Assembly (NCBI RefSeq): GCF_024704835.1
Contig: NZ_JAMXBE010000016.1
Coordinates: 60,479-124,478 of the forward strand
From: Parapedobacter tibetensis
GTDB lineage: Bacteria > Bacteroidota > Bacteroidia > Sphingobacteriales > Sphingobacteriaceae
DNA length: 64,000 nt
Direction of reading: 5' to 3'
Part shown: in pieces, positions 1 through 7,107 of the stretch
How the letters are laid out: each line of letters opens with the position of its first letter
How positions within the stretch are numbered: the first letter of the stretch is position 1
Position numbers and translations under genes: made by a program
Notes under the pieces: model-generated
Seen by the model: only the letters and a program-made list of their open reading frames with translations
What the model was told of the DNA's origin: nothing
Database searches by the model: none

Positions 1-484
1 TTGGAGCAATCAGCGCTCCCGCGCCCAGCACCACCAGGCTTTCTTTGGCGATACGTGTAGCCAGTGTATTTTGGGTTTGCTGCAGGTAACGGATCAGCCG
101 CTTGATGCCTTCATAGGCAAAGAGGAGTAGAAACACGAGCAATGCGCCCCCCAACGACTCACCTCGCTTCAGGTGAATAACAAACTGGCCCTCGCCCCAA
201 TGATGGTAGTCCCGTACCCAGATGCTGGTGGTGAGCCCCAGCCAAACCAAGAAGAAAAGCAGCAGCGTGAAGGCGATACCACCTTCGATTTTACGGGGCT
301 GGAAAAACGTTGGTGAAATCCATTGAGTGAATACCATGAAAGTCCCATAGATGACCGTAGTATAAGCCATCAGGGCAAAAACAGTATGTCTGCCTTCATG
401 ATGGATACCATTACTATACATAAATATGAGAATGAAAATAAAAATGGCCGTAGCCAAAATGGATTCGATGCGATTGAGTTTCAT
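1..484 (-). CDS. Membrane protein, N-terminal part (cut by window edge)
   Basis: An open frame runs on the minus strand from an ATG at 484 to the left edge, about 161 codons, without a stop. It begins MKLNRIESILATAIF and shows at least four hydrophobic segments, near residues 7-22, 36-54, 70-90 and 112-126, separated by short polar loops. An in-frame stop lies a short way upstream of the ATG, which supports this start. Several short membrane segments followed by a charged stretch (KRLIRYLQQTQ) resemble the N-terminal membrane part of LytS-type sensor kinases of Bacteroidota. The kinase part would lie outside the window, so this is only a guess. No motif visible here proves a function. Confidence 0.6.
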   Translation of the reverse strand, partial: MKLNRIESILATAIFIFILIFMYSNGIHHEGRHTVFALMAYTTVIYGTFMVFTQWISPTFFQPRKIEGGIAFTLLLFFLVWLGLTTSIWVRDYHHWGEGQFVIHLKRGESLGGALLVFLLLFAYEGIKRLIRYLQQTQNTLATRIAKESLVVLGAGALIAP

Positions 485-630
485 GTCCAATTGATTTGCT
501 ACAATGTTAGGCAATCAATTAGGTTGGCACAATAAATTGGGATGAAACCGGGGGAAGGTGGGATGAATGGAGGAGGTGTTCCATGTCGGGTACATGAGCA
601 AAAGGAGAATTAATGGTTTAGGCTTTCATC

Positions 631-1710
631 CTACCATAATTCAGCCTTGCGCTTTTCGAGGGTTGCCTGCACATACGTATCATGCATACCGTCAATAATG
701 GCGATCTCCGCGTCGCGGCCTTTTCCTGAGCGATGCATAGCTATGGATTGGTTGTCCTTGAGGTCCACGTCATAGGCATCGCGCGCACTCATCAGCTTCA
801 CGAATACTGGGAGACACTCAAAGAAGATAAAAAGCAGCATGATGAAGGTGATGGACCAATAATTTGCCGTATGTATGCTTCCATCTGCATGGTATTTCAA
901 GTCGCCTAGTGCTGCATTCCGGTCAGCGAATCCGGCGATGTTCACAGCGCTGTCGAGCTGGGCACCTGTCAGCAGTTGTTCATCCAACAATCCATCAAAT
1001 TGTTTGCGCTGCTGAATGAAGGCTTCCTGTCGTTGAATGGATGCGCGCAGGGTATCCAAGTATTGCTCCTGTTTCTCGAGGTCCGCCTGTCGTTGTTTGG
1101 CATAGGGGCCGTAACCGATAATACCTGAGGTTTCAGGAGTCTTGTCGCCAAAAGTTTCCAGTTTCAACTTCATGCGGTCGGTTTTGATGGCCGATTCCAA
1201 TGAATCCCGCTCGGTCTTCAACTCCGTTAGCTTATTCAATTCAATGCGGTATTTGCTTTCGAAAGCGTTGTTGAGCGTGTCTATCTTTGCACGTTGCAGA
1301 TCCAGGTAAGTCACCCGAAGTTGCTCTCGGATTTCTTTGTCAAACACTTTGAGCTCCAATGGCCGGGCAATGACGATGCCAATGAGTATGGCCAAGAGTA
1401 TGCGGGGTGTGGCTTGTAGTAGCTGTCGGCCACCCGAAGCATTTTTGTTGATACTTGACACGATATAGCGATCCATATTGAAAATGGCTAACCCCCACAG
1501 CATGCCAAACAGGACAGCGTATAGGATGGCAAAAGCACCGCCGCTGAACACAAAATATAAGGCATAACCACCAGACAGGGCGGCAAACAGCCCCGTGAAG
1601 AATATAGTAGCTCCAATACCCACGTACTTATTATGCTCGGCGGGGTATTTTTCCAGTGTCTGCTGGTGTACACCGCTGCAAAACCAAAAGAAACGGGTTA
1701 GCTGTCTCAT
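631..1710 (-). CDS. DUF4407 domain membrane protein
   Basis: This 359-residue protein matches the DUF4407 pattern. Two or three membrane segments lie near the N-terminus (about 27-54, 58-78 and 98-114), including the GLAIFNMDRYIV stretch typical of the family. A long, highly charged, probably coiled-coil region follows (about 120-255), and a last membrane segment lies near 284-305 (FIMLLFIFFECLPVF). The function of the family is unknown. It is found in many Bacteroidota and is presumed to sit in the inner membrane with the coiled coil on one side. The gene stands alone, with the partial membrane protein downstream on the same strand after a gap of about 150 bases. Length and layout look complete. 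Confidence 0.85.
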   Translation of the reverse strand: MRQLTRFFWFCSGVHQQTLEKYPAEHNKYVGIGATIFFTGLFAALSGGYALYFVFSGGAFAILYAVLFGMLWGLAIFNMDRYIVSSINKNASGGRQLLQATPRILLAILIGIVIARPLELKVFDKEIREQLRVTYLDLQRAKIDTLNNAFESKYRIELNKLTELKTERDSLESAIKTDRMKLKLETFGDKTPETSGIIGYGPYAKQRQADLEKQEQYLDTLRASIQRQEAFIQQRKQFDGLLDEQLLTGAQLDSAVNIAGFADRNAALGDLKYHADGSIHTANYWSITFIMLLFIFFECLPVFVKLMSARDAYDVDLKDNQSIAMHRSGKGRDAEIAIIDGMHDTYVQATLEKRKAELW

Positions 1711-1905
1711 CTATGCGTGGATTATGGTAATTTAGATGAATTGGAAGCCAAGTTGTTACATCCCTTTGAAATTCATCGGTGCAATATTAAGTTTTATGGG
1801 ATTGATGGCCACATGGATGGGACGAAAGGGCAGAAATGCGGGACGAATTTTGATGCCATTATGTTAAAAAACGTTAATGATTATGGATTGTCCATGCACA
1901 TGGGC

Positions 1906-1913
1906 TATATTTG
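1906..1913 (+). promoter_or_regulatory. Bacteroidota -7 element (TATATTTG)
   Basis: TATATTTG fits the Bacteroidota primary sigma -7 consensus TAnnTTTG exactly. A TTG lies at 1888-1890, 15 bases upstream, somewhat closer than the usual spacing to the -33 TTTG box. Transcription would start near 1920, about 30 bases before a rho-independent terminator. Confidence 0.45.
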
Positions 1914-1919
1914 TACCTT

Positions 1920-1983
1920 CATAATTTAGGTTTATAATTGGTTAGTTAAGGCTTCCAACCTCCCCGGTTGGGAGCCTTTTTTG
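1920..1983 (+). ncRNA. Putative small RNA between promoter and terminator
   Basis: The start is inferred from the TATATTTG element at 1906-1913 and the end from the hairpin plus T-run at 1949-1982. The resulting RNA would be about 60 bases with a single strong 3' hairpin. There is no credible open frame inside it. It does not match any RNA family I can recall. An alternative is an attenuated leader of the DUF1508 gene, whose ATG is 240 bases downstream. Confidence 0.3.
1949..1982 (+). terminator. Strong rho-independent terminator
   Basis: A 12-bp stem (1949-1960 with 1966-1977, one G-T wobble) closes a 5-base loop and runs into six T residues at 1977-1982. This is a textbook terminator on the plus strand, although no protein gene precedes it on that strand. 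Confidence 0.75.
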
Positions 1984-2224
1984 TGTCATTAAATGGCGAC
2001 AATTTACCGTCTTTCTAAATCCCAAGCTTTACGTTCATTATTGCAGCACGTGGAAGAATTTTGCTGATAAATGGCCAAGGTGAATCCATCATAATGTATA
2101 GGAAGCTGTTTTAAATTTATGTTATTAAAAGATTATTAGATAATATTTTATACAGCATATACAAAAGTTTTTATATATTCGAATCTATCTAATCATACGT
2201 ATTAATAAAAAAAACCAGATTGTT

Positions 2225-2572
2225 ATGGGAAAATTTGTGATTAAAACCCGAAAGAACGGAGAATTCCAGTTTGTTTTGAAGGCAGGTAATGGTGAAGTGA
2301 TTTTAACCAGCGAGGGGTACACAACAAAAGCCGCTTGCGAAAACGGTGTTGCATCGGTCAAGAAAAACGCAACAGATGACAGCCGTTATGAAAGAAAAAC
2401 CGCTAAAAATGGTAGCCCTTTCTTCAATTTGAAGGCCAGTAACGGCCAAATTATCGGTACGAGTGAAATGTACAGCGCCACTTCTGGAATGGAAAACGGC
2501 ATCGCTTCCGTAAAGAAGAATGCGCCTGATGCCGTCATTGTAGATGAGACGGCTCTAGGTAATACAGCGTAA
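2225..2572 (+). CDS. YegP/DUF1508 family protein, tandem domain
   Basis: The 115-residue product carries two copies of the DUF1508 unit. The first (about 1-50) reads GKFVIKTRKNGEFQFVLKA and then ENGVASVKKNA. The second (about 52-102) reads ERKTAKNGSPFFNLKASNG and then ENGIASVKKNAPD. The YegP family is small and cytosolic and is usually made of two such beta-beta-alpha units. Its biochemical role is not established. The protein has no signal peptide or membrane segment. It stands alone and is followed after 8 bases by a 14-bp perfect inverted repeat. The start is the only ATG before the first repeat. Confidence 0.9.
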   Translation: MGKFVIKTRKNGEFQFVLKAGNGEVILTSEGYTTKAACENGVASVKKNATDDSRYERKTAKNGSPFFNLKASNGQIIGTSEMYSATSGMENGIASVKKNAPDAVIVDETALGNTA

Positions 2573-2580
2573 GCATGTCA

Positions 2581-2623
2581 CCAAATACTGATGCTTCACT
2601 CATTTAGGGGCATCAGTATTTGG
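2581..2623. terminator. 14-bp perfect inverted repeat after DUF1508 gene
   Basis: The arms 2581-2594 (CCAAATACTGATGC) and 2610-2623 are perfectly complementary around a 15-base loop. No long T-run follows on either strand, so it is a weak intrinsic terminator or an RNA-stabilising stem. Its position 8 bases after the DUF1508 stop favours a 3'-end role. Confidence 0.5.
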
Positions 2624-2876
2624 AAATAAAATATTATGGAATAAAACACACCCCAATAGCAAACATATCGAAGCCTAAACCAACGGTTTAAAAATCGGAA
2701 TATGCTGTAGGATATAAGAAAATTTGTTCGTTTCTGGATACATTGTTTTGGTATTCGGGCATGGCTGATAGCTTCTTCCATTGGGCATCCTTACCAAACG
2801 TATACCATTTCCATTGACGAGGTTCGCGTGGTAAGAGCCGCGCTTAATTAATAGCAAGCGAAACATGGATATTCGT

Positions 2877-3107
2877 TTATCCGGGAAATACAATTTGGTT
2901 CTCCGTAAATTTACAAAGCTGATCCAGCAGGTCACTTAGTTGATCGCCCGTAGGGGTGAGCACGTATTCTACCCGTATAGGCACTTCACTAAAATCATCA
3001 TTCCGTGTGATGAGTTTATGCTGTTCAAGTAGCTTTAGTCTATCGGCCAAAATGTTGTCACTTATATGTTTAAGATCCTCCTTGATGCTAGAAAACCGGG
3101 TATTACC
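2877..3107 (-). pseudogene. HxlR-family regulator, 5'-truncated
   Basis: The frame ending at 2877 reads RFSSIKEDLKHISDNILADR and continues LKLLEQHKLITRNDD, PIRVEYVLTPTGDQLSDLL. This is the second half of an HxlR winged-helix domain, covering the recognition region and the wing. The first half (CPVxxxLxxIGGKW and the first helices) is missing. The apparent N-terminus starting at 3137 (MGITCPYQRDG) is the antisense of an aldo/keto reductase fragment and is not HxlR sequence. The gene therefore seems to have lost its 5' part at a junction near 3096-3107. About 75 original codons remain, and DNA binding is unlikely to be intact. HxlR regulators often sit divergent to oxidoreductase genes, which fits the neighbour. 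Confidence 0.6.
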
Positions 3108-3239
3108 ATCACGTTGGTAGGGGCACGTAATACCCAACAGGCTGTGCAGGATGCTAGGGCCGTTGACGCTAGCCTTACATCGGATGAGCTAGGATTTATC
3201 ACAGCAGAATTGAATAAGTTGGAGTTGGTGAGGCAGTAA
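3096..3239 (+). pseudogene. Aldo/keto reductase, C-terminal remnant
   Basis: Plus-strand codons from 3096 to the TAA at 3237-3239 read PGITITLVGARNTQQAV, then QDARAVDASLTSDELGFI and TAELNKLELVRQ. This matches the C-terminal end of aldo/keto reductases: the strand before the conserved GAR motif, then the helix and the 'L(T/S)xxEL' tail. The whole upstream barrel, about 250 residues, is absent. Immediately upstream is the inverted remnant of an HxlR gene. No start codon or promoter serves this fragment. The assignment rests on the GARN motif and tail pattern only. Confidence 0.5.
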
Positions 3240-3266
3240 CGCATACACCAACACAAAACTTATTCT

Positions 3267-3274
3267 TAACTTTG
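3267..3274 (+). promoter_or_regulatory. -7 element (TAACTTTG) before the M3 peptidase gene
   Basis: TAACTTTG fits TAnnTTTG and lies 26 bases before the ATG at 3300. No clear -33 TTTG box is present. Confidence 0.5.
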
Positions 3275-3299
3275 GTTCCGAAATATAGCATTCCATTAT

Positions 3300-5402
3300 A
3301 TGAAGTTTAACCAAATCTTACCATCATTCATGATTATTTCCACCGTATTGGTGTCTTGTGAACAAAAAACCGAAAATCCATTATTGGCAGCATACGATAC
3401 GCCATACGGGGTGCCGCCATTCGACAAAATCAAAAATGAACACTTCAGCCCTGCGTTTGACGAAGCTCTCAAGCAACACGAAGCGGAGATCGACTCCATC
3501 GCGAACAATTCCGAAGGCGCCACGTTTGATGACACTATTTTAGCATTGGACAATGCAGGGCAGTTGTTGAAGCGCGTATCGTCCGTATTTTATAATCTCA
3601 ATTCGGCAAACACCAATGGGGATATCCAAGCATTGGATAAAGAGTTGGCACCGAAACTGTCGGCTCACAGCGATAACATATCCCTTAATGCGCAATTGTT
3701 TTCCCGGGTCAACGCTGTATGGGAGGCCCGCGAAAATCTGAACCTAAACGACGAACAACTCATGCTGTTTGAAAAAACCTACAAGAGTTTTGTTCGCAAT
3801 GGGGCCAATTTAAGCGAGTCAGACAAAGAAACATTGCGCGAAATCAATGGACAACTGGCGGTGTTGACCACCGAGTTTGGACAAAATGTATTGGCCGAAA
3901 CCAACGCCTATGAATTGGTTGTCGAGCGGGAGGAAGACCTGGCCGGATTGCCGGACGGACTGGTTGCCGCTGCTGCTGAAACCGCTAAAAATAAAGGGCA
4001 TGAAGGTAAATGGGTGTTTACTCTTTCAAACTCCAGCGTGATGCCTTTCCTGCAATATGCAGACAACCGGGATTTGCGCAGACAGGTATGGGAGGCCTAT
4101 AAAAACCGTGGAGGCAATGGTAATGACAGGGATAACGGCGAGACTCTGGTCAAGATTGCGAATCTCCGTTTGCAGAAAGCCAATCTATTGGGCTACCCCA
4201 CACATGCACATTACGTGCTGGAGGAGGCAATGGCCGAAAATCCAGACAATGTGCAAAAACTCCTGAACGATCTATGGAAGCCAGCCATTGCCAAAGCCAA
4301 AATTGAAGCCTATGATATCAAAAAGGAAATCGAAGCGGCCGGAGGAGATTTTGACCCGGCTCCTTATGATTGGCGATATTATGCAGAGAAAATCCGGCAG
4401 AAGCGCTTTTCGCTCAACGAAGATGAACTGAAACCCTATTTCAGCTTGGATCAGGTAAGGCAAGGAGCTTTCGAGGTGGCGACAAAGCTATATGGAATCA
4501 CGTTCAAGGCTCTTGAAAATATGCCCGTATACCATGAGGAAGTATCGGCATATGAAGTGCTTGATGCCGATAGCAGCCATTTGGGCGTGTTTTATGTCGA
4601 TTACTTTCCGCGTGAATCCAAGCGTCCCGGAGCATGGATGAGCTCATTTAGAAGCCAGAGCACCGAAGATGGGCAACGTGTGGCTCCGGTGATTATCAAT
4701 GTATGCAATTTCACCAAGCCCTTTGGCGACAAGCCCGCTTTGTTGACATTCGATGAAACCACCACATTGTTTCATGAGTTCGGGCATGCGCTGCATGGGT
4801 TGTTGTCCAATGTGACTTATTGTGGCTTGGCAGGTACGTCGGTTTCGAGGGACTTTGTTGAATTGCCTTCACAGGTGATGGAAAATTGGGCGGAAGACCC
4901 AGCGGTATTGAAAGTGTACGCCAAGCATTACCAAACCGGCGAAGCCATACCCGATGAACTGATTGCCAAACTAGAAAGCGCGGGTACCTTTGACCAAGGT
5001 TTCGCAACCGTGGAGTATTTGGCATCATCACTATTGGATTTTGACTACCACACGATCACAAGCCCCATTACAGTAAACGCCCGTGAATTTGAGGCAGCAT
5101 CCATGAAAAAAGCGGGGCTTATCGATGAAATCATCCCACGGCATAGCAGCACATATTTCCAGCATATTTTCTCAGGGGGATACTCAGCGGGGTACTACAG
5201 TTACATCTGGTCTGAGGTGCTGGATGCTGATGCGTTTGCAGCTTTCAAGGAAACCAGTCTCTATGACAAGACCATGGCCGATTCGTTTAGAAAGAACATC
5301 CTCGAACGCGGAGGAACAGCAAAACCTGCCGTACTTTATCGCAACTTCCGGGGAACCGATCCAAATCCGGTACACCTGATGAAGAAGCGGGGATTAGATT
5401 AA
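3300..5402 (+). CDS. dcp: M3 family peptidyl-dipeptidase (Dcp-like), lipoprotein
   Basis: The 700-residue protein is a full-length M3 metallopeptidase. The zinc motif HEFGHALHG starts near residue 492, preceded by the family sequence PALLTFDETTTLF. The downstream third zinc-ligand region and the tyrosine-rich substrate loop (FSGGYSAGYYSYIWSEV) are also present. The N-terminus is a lipoprotein signal with the lipobox LVSC at residues 17-20, so the enzyme is probably anchored in the periplasm or at the surface. Dcp enzymes release C-terminal dipeptides from short peptides. Oligopeptidase A is the alternative within M3, but the lipoprotein form and the overall sequence fit the Dcp branch of Bacteroidota. 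A TAACTTTG promoter element precedes it. The stop codon overlaps the start of an ECF sigma remnant (TAATG). Confidence 0.9.
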   Translation: MKFNQILPSFMIISTVLVSCEQKTENPLLAAYDTPYGVPPFDKIKNEHFSPAFDEALKQHEAEIDSIANNSEGATFDDTILALDNAGQLLKRVSSVFYNLNSANTNGDIQALDKELAPKLSAHSDNISLNAQLFSRVNAVWEARENLNLNDEQLMLFEKTYKSFVRNGANLSESDKETLREINGQLAVLTTEFGQNVLAETNAYELVVEREEDLAGLPDGLVAAAAETAKNKGHEGKWVFTLSNSSVMPFLQYADNRDLRRQVWEAYKNRGGNGNDRDNGETLVKIANLRLQKANLLGYPTHAHYVLEEAMAENPDNVQKLLNDLWKPAIAKAKIEAYDIKKEIEAAGGDFDPAPYDWRYYAEKIRQKRFSLNEDELKPYFSLDQVRQGAFEVATKLYGITFKALENMPVYHEEVSAYEVLDADSSHLGVFYVDYFPRESKRPGAWMSSFRSQSTEDGQRVAPVIINVCNFTKPFGDKPALLTFDETTTLFHEFGHALHGLLSNVTYCGLAGTSVSRDFVELPSQVMENWAEDPAVLKVYAKHYQTGEAIPDELIAKLESAGTFDQGFATVEYLASSLLDFDYHTITSPITVNAREFEAASMKKAGLIDEIIPRHSSTYFQHIFSGGYSAGYYSYIWSEVLDADAFAAFKETSLYDKTMADSFRKNILERGGTAKPAVLYRNFRGTDPNPVHLMKKRGLD

Positions 5403-5497
5403 TGCCCATCCATGTTTTGCCCGACAAAAAGGCGCTCCTGGCCTGTATGGCTGGGGGCGATGAGCGGGCATTTAAATTTAAAGCGGCCGTTCAGTAG
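5402..5497 (+). pseudogene. ECF sigma factor, N-terminal remnant
   Basis: A 31-codon frame starts with an ATG overlapping the dcp stop (TAATG) and reads MPIHVLPDKKALLACM, then AGGDERAF. This resembles the first helix of Bacteroidota ECF sigma factors (LPDEKxLLxxxAxGDExAF). After F the sequence becomes KFKAAVQ and stops, so region 2 onward is missing. ECF sigma factors typically sit next to fecR and susCD in sugar utilisation loci, so this may be a leftover of the degraded pectin locus downstream. The match is short and could be coincidental. Confidence 0.4.
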
Positions 5498-5593
5498 AAG
5501 TATCTCGATGTCAGACCCGAAGATATCAACGAAGCGACCTTCTAGTCATTCCGATTGCCAAAATGAAATATTTTTACATGGAATTTGGATGAT

Positions 5594-5661
5594 TTTTACC
5601 TCGACGTCAACACCGCCTCACATAACTTTGTGTCGAACACTTGTATGCCTTCGAGGTAAAA
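5594..5661. promoter_or_regulatory. Promoter of GH105 gene flanked by 11-bp inverted repeat
   Basis: A TAACTTTG element (TAnnTTTG) lies at 5623-5630, 34 bases before the ATG. It is bracketed by perfect inverted arms, TTTTACCTCGA at 5594-5604 and TCGAGGTAAAA at 5651-5661. The right arm ends 2 bases before the start codon. Such symmetry around a promoter suggests a binding site pair for a dimeric regulator, but no regulator can be assigned. Confidence 0.45.
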
Positions 5662-5663
5662 CT

Positions 5664-7034
5664 ATGTATAAACTTTTTTTCCAACAGATAGCCGTCTTTG
5701 CGATCTCCGCGAGCCTGCTCTTTTCATGCATGAACCCGAAGGAGGATGAGGAGGATGTGACTAACGACGCGAATACCCCGCTCCATTTGCTGAAACCTGA
5801 ATACCCGGTAACCTACGGTGAAACAACCCCAGACAACGTGAAGGAGGTGGTAGACCGGGTGCATGCCTATCTTAATGAGACGACACCTGCACGGCTGGTC
5901 GACAAAAACAGCCAACACCCTGTGGACGATTTGAGCGCTGTGGATACGAATACGGTGTTCGAGCAGGGTGATTTCCGCTTAATCAGCTACGAATGGGGGG
6001 TGACATACGGTGCGATGCTTACAGCAACAGAAGCCATAGGCGACAACCGGTACCTCCAATACACGCAGAAACGGATCGATTTCATTGCCGATGTCGTTTC
6101 GGCTTTCCAGGCTTCGCTCGGCGAGGGGGCACTCTCCCGGTCGGCCGTACACTCGGTTACCCATCCGGGTGCGTTGGACGATGCCGGTGCGATGTGCGCC
6201 GCAATCATCAAAGCGCTGCAAACGGGCGCTATACAGAAAGAGGTTACACCGCTGATTGAGAACTATATCGATTACATCCTCCACAGGGAATTCCGGCTCG
6301 AAGACGGTACGTTGGCGCGTAATCGGCCGCTACTTAACACACTTTGGCTGGATGACCTTTATATGAGTTTGCCGGCGTTAGCCCAGATGGGTAAACTGAC
6401 CGGCGAACAGCGCTATTTTGACGAGGTCATCACGCAGTTCTGGTTGTTTGCCGACCGGATGTTCGTCCCGGAAAGGGGACTGTACATGCATGGATGGGTG
6501 CAGGGTATGGAGCCGCATCCGCATTTCCACTGGGCGCGTGCCAACGGATGGGCGTTGCTTACGAAACTGGAGATACTCTCGGCGTTGCCGGCGACCCACC
6601 CGGCGAGGGAGAAGCTATTGGAACAGTTCAGGGCACACGTTCGGGGCTTAACACGCTTGCAGGATGGCACTGGATTTTGGCACCAGCTGCTCGATCGCAA
6701 CGACACCTACCTGGAGACGTCCGCGACAGCGATTTACGCCTATTGCATTGCCCACGGCATCAATCAGGGGTGGCTCGATGTAAAGGCTTACGGGCCAATG
6801 GCCTTGCAAGCGTGGAACGCTGTCAGCACCAAGGTTAATGAAAACGGGCAGGTGGAAGGCACTTGTGTGGGAACGGGCATGGGTTTCGACCCCGCTTTTT
6901 ATTATTACCGGCCGGTGAACAAATTCGCCGCGCATGGATACGGGCCAGTGATCTTGGCAGGTGCGGAGGTATATCGGCTACTCAATAGTGCATCGTATGA
7001 AGTCAACGACAGCGCATTGATGTTTCTCGACTAA
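5664..7034 (+). CDS. GH105 unsaturated rhamnogalacturonyl hydrolase, lipoprotein
   Basis: The 456-residue protein belongs to GH105 (YteR/RhiN type). It shows the alpha/alpha-barrel motifs of the family: DDAGAMCAA, LWLDDLYMSLPALAQMG, HWARANGWALLTKLEIL and TSATAIYAYCIAHGINQGWL, ending with the GPVILAGAEVYRLL tail. GH105 enzymes remove the 4,5-unsaturated uronic acid left at the non-reducing end of oligosaccharides by rhamnogalacturonan lyases. An N-terminal lipoprotein signal with lipobox LLFSC (Cys22) indicates a periplasmic or surface-anchored form. The start at 5664 gives this signal directly; an in-frame ATG at 5412 would add 84 residues of non-coding character and is rejected. It is the only intact enzyme of the pectin-related cluster here. 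Its substrate source, the PL11 lyase downstream, is truncated. Confidence 0.9.
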   Translation: MYKLFFQQIAVFAISASLLFSCMNPKEDEEDVTNDANTPLHLLKPEYPVTYGETTPDNVKEVVDRVHAYLNETTPARLVDKNSQHPVDDLSAVDTNTVFEQGDFRLISYEWGVTYGAMLTATEAIGDNRYLQYTQKRIDFIADVVSAFQASLGEGALSRSAVHSVTHPGALDDAGAMCAAIIKALQTGAIQKEVTPLIENYIDYILHREFRLEDGTLARNRPLLNTLWLDDLYMSLPALAQMGKLTGEQRYFDEVITQFWLFADRMFVPERGLYMHGWVQGMEPHPHFHWARANGWALLTKLEILSALPATHPAREKLLEQFRAHVRGLTRLQDGTGFWHQLLDRNDTYLETSATAIYAYCIAHGINQGWLDVKAYGPMALQAWNAVSTKVNENGQVEGTCVGTGMGFDPAFYYYRPVNKFAAHGYGPVILAGAEVYRLLNSASYEVNDSALMFLD

Positions 7035-7107
7035 TTTGGAAATGAATCTCCAAGGCGGGCTCATTTTTGCGGTGAGCATCGATAAACATTAGCATCCCAC
7101 GACGATC

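Larger units (their letters stand above)
1711..2224. other. Intergenic region with a possible small RNA
   Basis: No convincing protein gene is present between the DUF4407 gene and the DUF1508 gene. The notable content is a TAnnTTTG promoter element at 1906-1913 and a strong terminator at 1949-1982, which together delimit a transcript of about 60 bases. The rest (1985-2224) is AT-rich and presumably holds the promoter of the DUF1508 gene. Confidence 0.6.

Noticed and set aside
323..535. Plus-strand 70-codon frame at the left end
   Set aside because: It is antisense to the partial membrane protein and has no family-like residues.
1717..1929. Plus-strand 70-codon frame before the small RNA candidate
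   Set aside because: It ends inside the inferred promoter-terminator unit, has no ribosome-binding sequence and no recognisable motif.
2675..2935. Minus-strand 86-codon frame beyond the HxlR remnant
   Set aside because: It overlaps the HxlR coding sequence in another frame, and the unique part resembles no family I know.
5412..5663. Upstream extension of the GH105 gene
   Set aside because: It lacks a signal sequence and crosses the sigma remnant and the promoter; the ATG at 5664 gives a proper lipoprotein signal.
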